This document shows, piece by piece, positions 14,345-21,171 of a stretch of DNA of 64,000 nt. Source of the DNA: Streptomyces cupreus (GTDB lineage: Bacteria; Actinomycetota; Actinomycetes; Streptomycetales; Streptomycetaceae); assembly GCF_014257025.1 (NCBI RefSeq), contig NZ_JACMSF010000015.1, positions 94,956-158,955 of the forward strand, given 5' to 3'. The notes beneath the pieces are model-generated. The model was not told where the DNA came from, searched no databases, and worked only from the letters and a program-made list of their open reading frames with translations. Position 1 is the stretch's first letter, and every line of letters starts with the position of its first letter. A program made the position numbers and the translations under genes.

Positions 14345-15000
14345 GGGGCGTACTCCTCGGCGAGCTGCTGCTGGAAGGCGTCGAGCTGGGCCCGCTCGGC
14401 GGGGGTCATGCGCTTGAGGCGGTCGCGGGCTGCGCCCTGTCGGCGGGCGGCCTCGGCGGCCTCCGCCTCCGGGTCGGCGGCCTCGCCGCGGCGGGCGCTG
14501 TGTGGTGCGCGCTCGGCGCCGCTGGGTGTACGGCACGAGCGGCCGACGGGCGCGGAGCACTTGGCGCAGACGGTGCCGAGCGGTCCGGGCCGCTTTACGT
14601 CTTCGACTTCGGGCGGGACTGGGCGGCCGACGCCGGAGACGAGTTCGGCGATGGGGCGACGGGTGGGGAGTCCGTCGGCGGCACGGTGCCGCTGGTTGCG
14701 GATGGCGGCGAGGTAGGCAGGGATGTTGTCGGGGTCGGCGTCCGGGATCTCCGCGGGAAGGCCGGGGCCCTGGATGTCAGCTGCGGTGTCGGCGCGGTGT
14801 TGGCGGACGGCTTGGCGGATGTCGGCGGGCATGATCCAGCGGGTTTCGGTTGCGTAGTGCGCGGTGACTGCCGCTTTGGCGGCGGTGAGGTCGATGTCGG
14901 CGAGGACGGTGGTCCAGGCGGCGACGTCGGTGCGGCCGATGGTGCGGCGGTCGAAGGCGGCGCAGAGGCCGAGGAGTTCGGCGGTTTCGGCGGGTGTCAT
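14341..15000 (-). CDS. Phage helicase-loader-like protein with zinc finger, 219 aa
   Basis: The first 65 residues (MTPAETAELLGLCAAFDRRT, VAAWTTVLADIDLTAAKAAV, ETRWIMPADIRQAV) follow the pattern of the G40P-type phage loader domain: short helix, W..vL.d.D...a..a...H, then a P-A-D-I-R motif. A zinc module (VCAKCSAPVGRSCRTPSGAE...PHSARRG) and a basic helical C-terminus follow. It lies directly after the replisome-organizer gene with a 4-base overlap, the usual organizer-loader order in phage replication modules. Likely it delivers host DnaB to the element's origin. Confidence 0.65.
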   Translation of the reverse strand: MTPAETAELLGLCAAFDRRTIGRTDVAAWTTVLADIDLTAAKAAVTAHYATETRWIMPADIRQAVRQHRADTAADIQGPGLPAEIPDADPDNIPAYLAAIRNQRHRAADGLPTRRPIAELVSGVGRPVPPEVEDVKRPGPLGTVCAKCSAPVGRSCRTPSGAERAPHSARRGEAADPEAEAAEAARRQGAARDRLKRMTPAERAQLDAFQQQLAEEYAP

Positions 15001-15875
15001 GCGGTGTGTCCTTCCTCGGCTCTGAGTTCGGCGGCGAGTTGGAGGGCAGCGGCGACGCGGTCGTCGGTGGTGGAGCGGCGGGGTGGGGGGGTGTGGCCGT
15101 TGCCGTCGAGGGCAACGAGGAAGGCGCCTTGGGTGGGGCTGGCTCGTTGTGTGGTGCGGCGGGCGTCGTCGCGGATCCACTTCTGCCAGGCGTCGGGCCA
15201 GCTTTTGCGGCGGGCGCCGGTGGAGCGGTAGTGGCTGACGAATTGGGCGGTGCTGTGGTCGATGTCGACGCCGGGGTGTGTGGCGTGGGCCCAGCGGCGC
15301 ATGGCGTCGGTTAGCTGGAAGCCATCGATCTCGATCGGCGCGGGCGCAAGGTGATCAAGATCAGGCGCCTCACTACCTGCACTATCCCCACCTACATCAG
15401 CCATAGAAGGGGTACGGGTCGGGACGGGTCGGGACGGGGCAGCGTCTCCGACGCCGTTACGAGACGCGTCGCGAGACGCATCTGTAGACGCGTCTACATC
15501 GGGGCTGCCGTTCGGGGGCTCCGGGTCAGGTGTGCCGCCTTGCTTCTTCTTCCGCCACCGCTGCTGACGTGCGGTCCTCTGCTCCCGGTCGGCACGGACC
15601 TGCTCGGCGGTGGGGTTGTAGTCGTGGTAGTCGTGGATCTTCCAGCCGACGCCTTCTAGGACTTCGAACAGCTCAGCGTCGACGAGCTCTTTGGCGCGCG
15701 TTCGTGTCGCCCTCACGTCGGCTACGAGTCGCAGTTCTGCCGTCTTGATGACGCCGTCGGTGAGGTTCTCGGCCGACCAGCAGATCGCGGAGACGTACAA
15801 GCGGAACGCGCCGTCGGACAGGAGGCGCACTTTCCTGTTCGAGGGGAACCGGTCGTCGAATCGGGCCCAGGGCAT
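14997..15875 (-). CDS. Phage-type replisome organizer / replication initiator, 292 aa
   Basis: The N-terminal winged-helix region reads PWARFDDRFPSNRKVRLLSD, GAFRLYVSAICWSAENLTDG, then LVDAELFEVLEGVGWKIHDY and a basic stretch (REQRTARQQRWRKKKQ). This matches phage replisome organizer N-terminal domains. A low-complexity linker (DASTDASRDASRNG and a Pro/Thr stretch) joins a C-terminal domain (DAMRRWAHATHPGVDIDHST, SWPDAWQKWIRDDARR). Such proteins bind the origin and recruit the helicase loader, encoded next here. The linker DNA carries repeats that may be that origin. ATG at 15875. Confidence 0.75.
   Translation of the reverse strand: MPWARFDDRFPSNRKVRLLSDGAFRLYVSAICWSAENLTDGVIKTAELRLVADVRATRTRAKELVDAELFEVLEGVGWKIHDYHDYNPTAEQVRADREQRTARQQRWRKKKQGGTPDPEPPNGSPDVDASTDASRDASRNGVGDAAPSRPVPTRTPSMADVGGDSAGSEAPDLDHLAPAPIEIDGFQLTDAMRRWAHATHPGVDIDHSTAQFVSHYRSTGARRKSWPDAWQKWIRDDARRTTQRASPTQGAFLVALDGNGHTPPPRRSTTDDRVAAALQLAAELRAEEGHTA
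15411..15498. repeat. Iteron-like repeats inside the initiator gene, candidate origin
   Basis: AGACGCGTC (15462), AGACGCATC (15474) and AGACGCGTC (15486) are spaced by exactly 12 bases; the last lies in the perfect palindrome TGTAGACGCGTCTACA (15483-15498). A tandem GGGTCGGGAC array lies at 15413-15438. The adjoining 60 bases (15351-15410) are 53 percent GC, low for this genome. Lambda-type phages keep the origin iterons and a melting region inside the initiator gene linker, which is the same arrangement. Confidence 0.55.
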
Positions 15876-15915
15876 CTGCGCTTCTTTCGGTCGTGCGGAA
15901 CAGAGGTTGGCGTCT

Positions 15916-15978
15916 TGGCAGGGCTGGCCTCGCCCTGCCATACTACTTTAAAGATTGGCGAGATTGGAAGGATTGGCG
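15916..15978. promoter_or_regulatory. Divergent control region: inverted repeat plus 9-bp tandem repeats
   Basis: TGGCAGGGC (15916-15924) and GCCCTGCCA (15932-15940) form a 9-bp dyad. Then AGATTGGCG, AGATTGGAA and GGATTGGCG lie head to tail at 15952-15978, ending at the start codon of the plus-strand gene. The AT-rich TACTACTTTAAAG between them may be a promoter. The region separates the replisome organizer (minus) from the Phd/YefM-like gene (plus). Confidence 0.65.
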
Positions 15979-16335
15979 ATGACTTACACTCTGGCCATGG
16001 CTGCTGACCAGGGCATTCAGACTGCGGACGACGGTGTGGCGGAGGTCTCGATGACCTCGGCGCGCGCGAACCTGACCCAGCTGCTGCGCGACGTGCGATA
16101 CGGCGGGCGCCCGGGTGCCTTCACCGAGCGCGGCGAGCGAAGCGCCTACGTCGTGCCGCCCGACTTCTACGAACAGGCCCTCCGCGATCGGGCACTCGTC
16201 GAGCTGCTTGAGCGGCGCGCTCAGAGGGTCATGGACCCGGACGCCCCCGTGAAGAACCACGCCCAAGCCCTGCGAGTGGAGTTGGACCTCGCCAGGCAGG
16301 ACGTGGACGCCAGGCTGAACATCGCCGAGTCCTGA
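15979..16335 (+). CDS. Phd/YefM-type antitoxin-like protein, orphan, 118 aa
   Basis: The core VSMTSARANLTQLLRDVRYG followed by GRPGAFTERGERSAYVVPPD and FYEQAL fits the Phd/YefM fold (N-terminal DNA-binding, then a toxin-binding tail). Such antitoxins bind palindromes in their own promoter. No RelE/Doc-type toxin follows; a terminator comes within 20 bases, and the next gene is on the other strand. It may therefore have been adopted as a repressor of the adjacent replication genes. ATG at 15979 has GGAAGG upstream; ATG 15997 is an alternative. Confidence 0.7.
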   Translation: MTYTLAMAADQGIQTADDGVAEVSMTSARANLTQLLRDVRYGGRPGAFTERGERSAYVVPPDFYEQALRDRALVELLERRAQRVMDPDAPVKNHAQALRVELDLARQDVDARLNIAES

Positions 16336-16353
16336 CCCCGCCCCCTCCTTGCC

Positions 16354-16374
16354 GGCCCCGCCGTGCGCGGGGCC
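16354..16374 (+). terminator. Hairpin terminator after the antitoxin-like gene
   Basis: GGCCCCGC (16354-16361) pairs with GCGGGGCC (16367-16374), followed by TTTGCC. It sits between convergent genes. Confidence 0.8.
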
Positions 16375-16388
16375 TTTGCCATGCCTGC

Positions 16389-16709
16389 TCACGCGACCCG
16401 TCCAGCCCGGGCGGCTGGTGTGCCCCGCCACACGGACACCGCGGACCGTTCGCCGGTGGGCCGGCTGCTGCGTTCGAAGTCGACGTGCTCGATGAGTCCG
16501 TCGCGGACGAGGGATTGGGCGAAGTTGCCCCAGTCGGCGCGCGGGTTGGGCGGTTCGGGCAGCTCGTGCTCTTTGGCGATCTCGTAGGTGGTGAAGCGGC
16601 GGCCTGAGCGTGCGGCGGTCACGAAGGCGGGGCGCACGTCGTCGACCCATTCCGCGTAGCTGCTGGTGGTGGGGATGGTGCCGTCGAGGGCGGGTTGGAT
16701 GGCGGTCAT
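16389..16709 (-). CDS. Hypothetical winged-helix-like protein, 106 aa
   Basis: The central part RPAFVTAARSGRRFTTYEIA, KEHELPEPPNPRADWGNFAQ, SLVRDGLIEHVDFERSSRPT reads like a helix-turn-helix followed by a wing, as in phage replication or regulatory proteins. GAGAGG precedes the ATG at 16709. It stands alone between two hairpins and may have its own promoter in the 123 bases upstream. Confidence 0.6.
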   Translation of the reverse strand: MTAIQPALDGTIPTTSSYAEWVDDVRPAFVTAARSGRRFTTYEIAKEHELPEPPNPRADWGNFAQSLVRDGLIEHVDFERSSRPTGERSAVSVWRGTPAARAGRVA

Positions 16710-16796
16710 CGCGTGCCTCTCGCTTCGGGTGGTGCTGGTGTGGTTCGGAGGGGCCGGGCCCACCCCGCAGGGGGGGAGGTGCGGGGCGAGCCCGGG

Positions 16797-16821
16797 GCGG
16801 CCGCTGGGGGAAGACGGCCGC
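16797..16821. terminator. Hairpin terminator of the long recombination operon
   Basis: GCGGCCG (16797-16803) and CGGCCGC (16815-16821) lie just past the stop at 16833. Confidence 0.65.
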
Positions 16822-16832
16822 CGGTCAGGTGG

Positions 16833-17339
16833 TCAGTCGTGGCTGTAGAACTCGACCTCGATGCCATCGCGGCGGACGGTCACCTCTGCGTGGTCGCCGA
16901 ACGCTTCGAGCAGGACCAGTTCGAAGGCGCCGCAGTCGATGGCGTCACCCAGCGCCTTGCAGCGCCGGTAGCGGGCCCCGTCGGGGCCCTCGTACGTCTC
17001 GCTGACTACGACCCGACGCTTGGTCTCGGGGTCGTCGGCCCACTCCGTGGTGACCTTGCCGAGGGTCCGGTGGCCCCACATCTCCAGCTCGTACTCCTCG
17101 GCGTCCTCGTCCGCGGTGGTGCGCACCCACAGGCCGTGGGCGCTGAACTCGCAGGGGTCGCCGTCGTTGAAGTACGGGGTGTACTGCCGCCACCCGAACT
17201 CGACGATCGTCGGGTCGTCGAGGACGGCCTGAAGGATGGGCTGGAGTTCCTCGATCGGTTTCTGCTCGACGCGGGTGGCGCCGGGGGTGATGTCGCCCTG
17301 GACGGGGATGCCGAGGAAGTTGCGGGTCGTGTCGGTCAC
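16833..17339 (-). CDS. Conserved hypothetical protein, 168 aa
   Basis: Contains TIVEFGWRQYTPYFNDGDPC and EFSAHGLWVRTTADEDAEEY, a motif I recall from a widespread phage and bacterial family of unknown function, then an insert KRRVVVSETYEGPDGARYRR and a C-terminal strand EVTVRRDGIEVEFYSHD. GTG start overlaps the DUF6915 stop by four bases, so the two are coupled. Confidence 0.65.
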   Translation of the reverse strand: MTDTTRNFLGIPVQGDITPGATRVEQKPIEELQPILQAVLDDPTIVEFGWRQYTPYFNDGDPCEFSAHGLWVRTTADEDAEEYELEMWGHRTLGKVTTEWADDPETKRRVVVSETYEGPDGARYRRCKALGDAIDCGAFELVLLEAFGDHAEVTVRRDGIEVEFYSHD

Positions 17340-17728
17340 TTGAGGTCTCCAACGGTGGCGGGCTGGTTGAGGAGCAGGTGGGAAAGCGGGACGGTCTTGC
17401 GCTGACTGCCGGACATCCACGGGGCGATGGGCATGCCGTCGATGTAGTCCGCCGGGGAGGGGAGCCAGCCGAGGTCCTCCAGGACGTGCTGTTCGGCGAT
17501 GAGCCGGACCGGGACCTGCACGGCGGACCGCTGCTTGGGGACGTCGAGGGTGACGCCGAAGATGCGCTGGCACAGCCACACGCCTTCGGTGTGGTGGTAG
17601 AGCGAGCGGTGGCGGACGTCGCCGATGATTCGCTTCGAGCTGTCGATGAACTCGTGCACGGGCAGGTAGAGGTTGGGGTCGCCTCCCCACTTGCGGGCGG
17701 AGGATTGGGCGTGGTGCCAGGAGTTCAT
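17336..17728 (-). CDS. DUF6915 family protein, 130 aa
   Basis: The whole length fits the family as I know it: MNSWHHAQSSARKWGGDPNL, YLPVHEFIDSSKRIIGDVRH, RSLYHHTEGVWLCQRIFGVT, then VRLIAEQHVLEDLGWLPSPA and DYIDGMPIAPWM. The histidine-rich core (WHHAQSSA, RHRSLYHH, EQHV) suggests a metal or phosphate-binding helical bundle, but the function is unknown. It starts after a hairpin and shares a transcript with the 168-aa gene. Confidence 0.8.
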   Translation of the reverse strand: MNSWHHAQSSARKWGGDPNLYLPVHEFIDSSKRIIGDVRHRSLYHHTEGVWLCQRIFGVTLDVPKQRSAVQVPVRLIAEQHVLEDLGWLPSPADYIDGMPIAPWMSGSQRKTVPLSHLLLNQPATVGDLK

Positions 17729-17746
17729 GTGGTCTCCTTGTCGGGG

Positions 17747-17773
17747 CCCCGCCTCAATTCGCCTGAGGCGGGG
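17747..17773. terminator. Hairpin terminator ending the 18-gene coupled run
   Basis: CCCCGCCTCA (17747-17756) and TGAGGCGGGG (17764-17773) form a perfect 10-bp stem, 18 bases past the stop of the zinc micro-protein. Confidence 0.85.
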
Positions 17774-17790
17774 CGCTTCATGTGGGCGGT

Positions 17791-17874
17791 TCAGTGGCCG
17801 ACGGGGCGGCCGCAGTTCTTGCAGCCACCCGAGTTCGGCGGTATCGGGGCTTGGCAGTTCGGGCAGGCAGTCAC
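17791..17874 (-). CDS. Zinc-ribbon micro-protein, 27 aa
   Basis: The product reads MTACPNCQAPIPPNSGGCKN then CGRPVGH: C-x2-C, eleven residues, C-x2-C, a complete treble-clef-like zinc ribbon and little else. Its GTG overlaps the previous stop (GTGA), which is the reason to accept so short a gene. Similar ribbons occur as domains in larger proteins; as a free 27-residue protein it may serve as an adaptor. Confidence 0.65.
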   Translation of the reverse strand: MTACPNCQAPIPPNSGGCKNCGRPVGH

Positions 17875-18185
17875 CGCGGCCCCCTCTGCTCGGAGACGGC
17901 GGCCTGAGCCGCCCGGTACGCCTGCGGGTTGGACCTGCGCTTGCCACTGGCTACCGCCCGCGCGTCATGCACCCGCGAGTCCGAAATCGGCGACGGCGTC
18001 GTCCACGCGGCCGCCGGATAGCCAGGGCCTGGCTGCGGCTCCGGACGGTCGGCCAGCGCGCTCGGCGTGTGAGCAGGGCACGCATAGCCAGGCAGGAAGA
18101 GGCGCACGCCGTCGACCGCCCGGCAGTACCGGGACTCGGCACCCACCCAGTGACCGCAGACGGGCGCCTGCACCTCGCCGCTCAC
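17871..18185 (-). CDS. Hypothetical protein with Cys/His motif, 104 aa
   Basis: The N-terminus VCGHWVGAESRYCRAVDGVR LFLPGYACPAHTPSA gives C, C and CPAH in a zinc-binding spacing; the C-terminus DARAVASGKRRSNPQAYRAA is basic. This looks like a small single-domain zinc protein of the type seen in actinophage genomes. Coupled by 4-base overlaps to the WhiB gene and to the zinc micro-protein. Confidence 0.6.
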   Translation of the reverse strand: MSGEVQAPVCGHWVGAESRYCRAVDGVRLFLPGYACPAHTPSALADRPEPQPGPGYPAAAWTTPSPISDSRVHDARAVASGKRRSNPQAYRAAQAAVSEQRGPR

Positions 18186-18883
18186 GACGCCAGCTCCAAC
18201 GTGGTGCCGGTCCTACGCAGCCGGTTGTCCGCGTCCGTGTTCGCCCGCTTGCACGGCTCGCACGCCTCCTCGCCCCGGCGGCGATGCCACGTGTAGCCGG
18301 ACCGGGTCCCGCACGTTCCCCGCTCTTCCTGGTCCGTCAGATGCGCAGGCAGCACGCAGCCGGAGACTCCGCAGCCGGAGTACACGCGCCCGCTGGGGTA
18401 GTGGCCGCGATCCTGCGTGAACGCCAACTGCTTCGGCGTGTACTTACGGCCACCCCAGTACGCGTCGGTGGTGCCGACCCACACGCGATGCCCGTTCTGG
18501 GCGCGGGTGTTGAGGTTGAAGTACTCGCCGATGGTCCGCGGCTGCGCAGGCTCAGACTGTCGTGCGGCCTCGGCCTTGGCCGCGGCCTCCTCGGGCGCGG
18601 TGTTGCCGCGGGCGACGGACCGGCGCAGGCTGCGGCGTTCGTGTTCGGTGAGCCCGCCGTAGATGCCGTCGCTGATGTTGTTGTCGTTGGCGAAGGCGAG
18701 GCAGGCATCGACCGAGGGACAGCGCCGGCATACCTTCTTGGCCTCCTGGATGGCGAGCAGCCAGGGGCCATCCGTGCCTTTCGGGAAGAACAGCTCCGGG
18801 TCTTCCTTGCGGCAGGAAGCGGTGTCGCGCCAGTCGGCGGGGCGGGCGTTGGTGCGGGTGTCGCGGATCCCGGTGCGGGTCAT
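18182..18883 (-). CDS. WhiB-like protein fused to a zinc/HNH-like C-terminal region, 233 aa
   Basis: The N-terminal 85 residues are a WhiB domain: DWRDTASCRKEDPELFFPKG, then KKVCRRCPSVDACLAFANDN with C-x2-C-x5-C, and the GIYGGLTEHERRSLRR turn. The four cysteines would hold a 4Fe-4S cluster and the C-terminal region bind DNA or sigma factor. After an Ala/Glu linker comes a second domain with SGCGVSGCVLPAHLTDQEER and EACEPCKRANTDADNRLRR, which resembles HNH-like zinc modules and echoes the CRC..C..AN modules in the two genes after RusA. Phage-borne WhiB proteins that repress host WhiB function are known. Confidence 0.8.
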   Translation of the reverse strand: MTRTGIRDTRTNARPADWRDTASCRKEDPELFFPKGTDGPWLLAIQEAKKVCRRCPSVDACLAFANDNNISDGIYGGLTEHERRSLRRSVARGNTAPEEAAAKAEAARQSEPAQPRTIGEYFNLNTRAQNGHRVWVGTTDAYWGGRKYTPKQLAFTQDRGHYPSGRVYSGCGVSGCVLPAHLTDQEERGTCGTRSGYTWHRRRGEEACEPCKRANTDADNRLRRTGTTLELAS

Positions 18884-19422
18884 GACGTCACCGCCCCGGG
18901 GAGCGGCCACACGTGGATGACGCAGCCCGGCACCGTCAGTACGTCGTCGGCGTCGGTCTCCGCGTACCACTTGCCGAGCTGTACATACTCGACGACCCGT
19001 GCGTCGTCCTTCCACACGACGCCGGTCAGGGCGTCCTCCGTGGAGCGCACGAGCTTGGACAGGTCCGGTGTTCCGGCAGGCCGGGACGGGGCCGCGTCCC
19101 GCAGCAGGTGCGCGTTGCGGCCCGTGCGGTAGTGCCCTTTGGGCCGGTCGAAGGTGAACGTCATGGCGACGGCGAGCGGGCCGTCGAGGACCGTCCAGTT
19201 GTCGAGCTGCTCGGTGATGGCGAGGGCGGCGTGTTTGACGTCCTGCCGCCACGGCTTGACCTTCTTCGACGACTCGACCATGATCCCGCGGCCGACGTGC
19301 CGCTTGGATCCCTGCGGGGCGGGGATGCCGTGGACGGTGATGGTGATGGCGGGCTCGGGCCGGGACCCGGCCACCGTGGTGGCGGCCGGGGTGCCGGGGG
19401 CGAACAGGGTCGGTGCGGTCAT
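18880..19422 (-). CDS. RusA-family Holliday junction resolvase, 180 aa
   Basis: The pattern ITITVHGIPAPQGSKRHVGR at the start, a strand DGPLAVAMTFTFDRPKGHYR, and GTPDLSKLVRSTEDALTGVV WKDDARVVEYVQLGKWY near the end carries the acidic residues (PDLSKL, E, DD) that coordinate metal in RusA. RusA dimers cut four-way junctions and are typical of lambdoid and actinophage replication modules. It probably resolves recombination intermediates made by the ERF/YqaJ pair encoded upstream in the same operon. ATG at 19422 has GGAGCG upstream. Confidence 0.85.
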   Translation of the reverse strand: MTAPTLFAPGTPAATTVAGSRPEPAITITVHGIPAPQGSKRHVGRGIMVESSKKVKPWRQDVKHAALAITEQLDNWTVLDGPLAVAMTFTFDRPKGHYRTGRNAHLLRDAAPSRPAGTPDLSKLVRSTEDALTGVVWKDDARVVEYVQLGKWYAETDADDVLTVPGCVIHVWPLPGAVTS

Positions 19423-19679
19423 GCTGCACGCTCCTTCCGGCGCTCCCGCTGGGCGCGGAGCCTGCGTGTGTTGGCCGCTTTGCAGGCGTCGCAGCGGCAC
19501 GCGTAGTTGATGTAGGTGCTGGGGCTGCCGTGCCCGGCACGGTCGGCCAGGGCCGGGTTGGCGGCGCGCCGCTTGTTCGCGGCGTTCTGGTAGAGGCGGT
19601 TGGCTTCCCGGCAGGCATTGCAGCGGCAGCCCTGCTTGTACGTGCCGGGCTTGCCGTGGCGTGGGTCGGTGCTGCTCAC
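19419..19679 (-). CDS. Protein of two tandem CRCxxC zinc modules, 86 aa
   Basis: Two copies of one motif make up the protein: HGKPGTYKQGCRCNACREAN and HGSPSTYINYACRCDACKAA N, each followed by an Arg-rich helix (NKRRAAN, RAQRERRKERAA). The pattern HG...TY...CRC..C..AN looks like a compact zinc-binding nucleic-acid module related to HNH-type or treble-clef folds. The GTG start is coupled to the next gene upstream, which bears a third copy. Confidence 0.65.
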   Translation of the reverse strand: MSSTDPRHGKPGTYKQGCRCNACREANRLYQNAANKRRAANPALADRAGHGSPSTYINYACRCDACKAANTRRLRAQRERRKERAA

Positions 19680-19990
19680 AGGTCCCCCTTCGTGTTGATC
19701 GGGCAGTCCGCGGTGGTGGTGGCGGGCTCGCCGGTGCGCTTGGTCTTCTGCCGGTAGGTGCGTTCGGTGTTGGCTTTGCGGCAGAGCGGGCAGCGGCAGC
19801 CCTGCCGGTAGCCGCGCATGCCGTGCTCGGCGACGACGTGCTTGGGGAGGAGGCCGAGGACGTCGAGGAGCTGGCGGCAGTCCGCCGCGTCCCGGGCCTG
19901 CGAGGCGACGTACAGCGTGGCGCGCTGCTTCTCGTCGGGGGTGGCGTGGTCGTGGATGCCCCACGTTTGCCGGTTGAGGTCGAGGCTCAC
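19676..19990 (-). CDS. CRCxxC zinc-module protein, 104 aa
   Basis: An N-terminal helical region (TPDEKQRATLYVASQARDAA, DCRQLLDVLGLLPKH) precedes one zinc module, EHGMRGYRQGCRCPLCRKAN, and a basic tail. In many Streptomyces elements this arrangement recurs, suggesting a distinct small DNA-binding protein family (inference). Coupled on both sides. Confidence 0.65.
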   Translation of the reverse strand: MSLDLNRQTWGIHDHATPDEKQRATLYVASQARDAADCRQLLDVLGLLPKHVVAEHGMRGYRQGCRCPLCRKANTERTYRQKTKRTGEPATTTADCPINTKGDL

Positions 19991-20229
19991 CGCTGGTCCT
20001 CCTCTTCGGGCTGGTCGAGGACGGCGTCCCACAGGCGTTCCGGCCCGGCGTTCCAGGCCGGGTCGTAGGCGGGCTGGGAGTAGAGGAGTTCGAGGTCGTC
20101 GACCTCCCGCGCGGCTGCGGCCTGCTCGGCGTGCGCGGTGTCGGACGGGCGTGGGCGGAGAGCCCCCCACACCAGCCATGCGAAGCCGAACAAGGTGGCG
20201 GCGATGGCAAGGTTGAAGAGCGCGCTCAC
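19987..20229 (-). CDS. Small membrane protein, 80 aa
   Basis: One N-terminal transmembrane helix (SALFNLAIAATLFGFAWLVW) is followed by an acidic cytoplasmic or external tail (AAAAREVDDLELLYSQPAYD). No motif. GTG start overlapping the upstream stop by four bases. Confidence 0.6.
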   Translation of the reverse strand: MSALFNLAIAATLFGFAWLVWGALRPRPSDTAHAEQAAAAREVDDLELLYSQPAYDPAWNAGPERLWDAVLDQPEEEDQR

Positions 20230-20549
20230 AGCGCACCCCCTGTCGGGTGGCTGGTGAAGTCGTCGCAGCGGAACCCGTTCCGGGTGATCACCCCGGCTTT
20301 GGTCTCCCAGCACACGTCGCACCAGCCGAGGCCGATACGGACCACTCCGAAGGCCTGCGTTTCTGCGCAGGGGTCGACGGCCGTGTACTCGGAGGGCGGG
20401 CCGATCAGATCCTCCAGCGGAGGCAGAAGCCCCACGCTCCGGTGCCGGCCGGGCGCGTGCTCGGGGCGCACGTACCAGCGGGCAACACCTGCGGCGGTGA
20501 CGAGGGCGCCCATCAGTGAGGCGGCGCCGACGGTGATGCGGTCAATCAC
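20226..20549 (-). CDS. Membrane-anchored hypothetical protein, 107 aa
   Basis: An N-terminal hydrophobic segment (ITVGAASLMGALVTAAGVAR W) is followed by a soluble part with GLGWCDVCWETKAGVITRNG, a C-x2-C pair plus a later FRCDDF. It might be a membrane-tethered zinc protein. Coupled by GTGA on both ends. Confidence 0.55.
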   Translation of the reverse strand: MIDRITVGAASLMGALVTAAGVARWYVRPEHAPGRHRSVGLLPPLEDLIGPPSEYTAVDPCAETQAFGVVRIGLGWCDVCWETKAGVITRNGFRCDDFTSHPTGGAL

Positions 20550-20845
20550 AGCTCGCTCCCTTCCAGACGGGCGAGCTCCAGCCGGAGGTCGATACCGCGG
20601 GCCTCGCACGCCTCCCGCAGCGACAAGGCCATCGAGCGGGCGTCTGACAGCGCGCTGGAGGGGTGCTCGGCGGCGACGATGTGCAGGGCCACCTCGTCCT
20701 TCAGATCCGAGAGTTCGCGCGCGAACCGGCGCCGGGCGCTGGTCTCGGCGGCGAGTTGCCCGAGAGCTCTGTCGCGTTCGCCGATGAGCCGTTCGACCTG
20801 CGCGACCAGACGCGCATTCCGCTCGGCGAGAGGGCCGCGACTCAT
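20546..20845 (-). CDS. Coiled-coil protein, 99 aa
   Basis: Nearly all of the protein is heptad-like: LAERNARLVAQVERLIGERD, RALGQLAAETSARRRFAREL, SDLKDEVALHIVAAEHPSSA. It precedes another coiled-coil protein in the operon; the two may pair. No enzymatic motif. Confidence 0.6.
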   Translation of the reverse strand: MSRGPLAERNARLVAQVERLIGERDRALGQLAAETSARRRFARELSDLKDEVALHIVAAEHPSSALSDARSMALSLREACEARGIDLRLELARLEGSEL

Positions 20846-21171
20846 GACGTCACCCCCTGCCTGAGGTCGTGCAGTTCGCGGGTGTCGGCCTCATGCGTGG
20901 CCTGCATCTGGCCGAGCCGCTCGGTCAGTTCCCGGACAGTGCGCTCGGCGAGCTGAAGTCGGCGGCGGAGTTCGGCATCCCCCACCGCGGCCTCCGGCTG
21001 CGGGAGCGGGGTGGCCGGGCTACCGTCCTCGGCTTTGGCGAGGTCGCTGCGGAGGCGGGTGATGGTGCCCAGCCGGTTGGCGGCGAGTTTCTCCGCGGCT
21101 TCCAGGTCGCGGGCGGTGCGCTGCTGGAGGGACTGGAGGGCTGCATACTTGGCGGCACTGACGAGCCTCAC
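20842..21171 (-). CDS. Coiled-coil protein, 109 aa
   Basis: Two long helices with heptads (YAALQSLQQRTARDLEAAEK, ITRLRSDLAKAEDGS and ELRRRLQLAERTVRELTERL GQMQATHEADTREL) separated by a Pro-rich hinge. It is coupled to the exonuclease gene upstream and to the 99-aa coiled-coil gene downstream, so it may be a scaffold for the recombination proteins (inference). Confidence 0.6.
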   Translation of the reverse strand: MRLVSAAKYAALQSLQQRTARDLEAAEKLAANRLGTITRLRSDLAKAEDGSPATPLPQPEAAVGDAELRRRLQLAERTVRELTERLGQMQATHEADTRELHDLRQGVTS

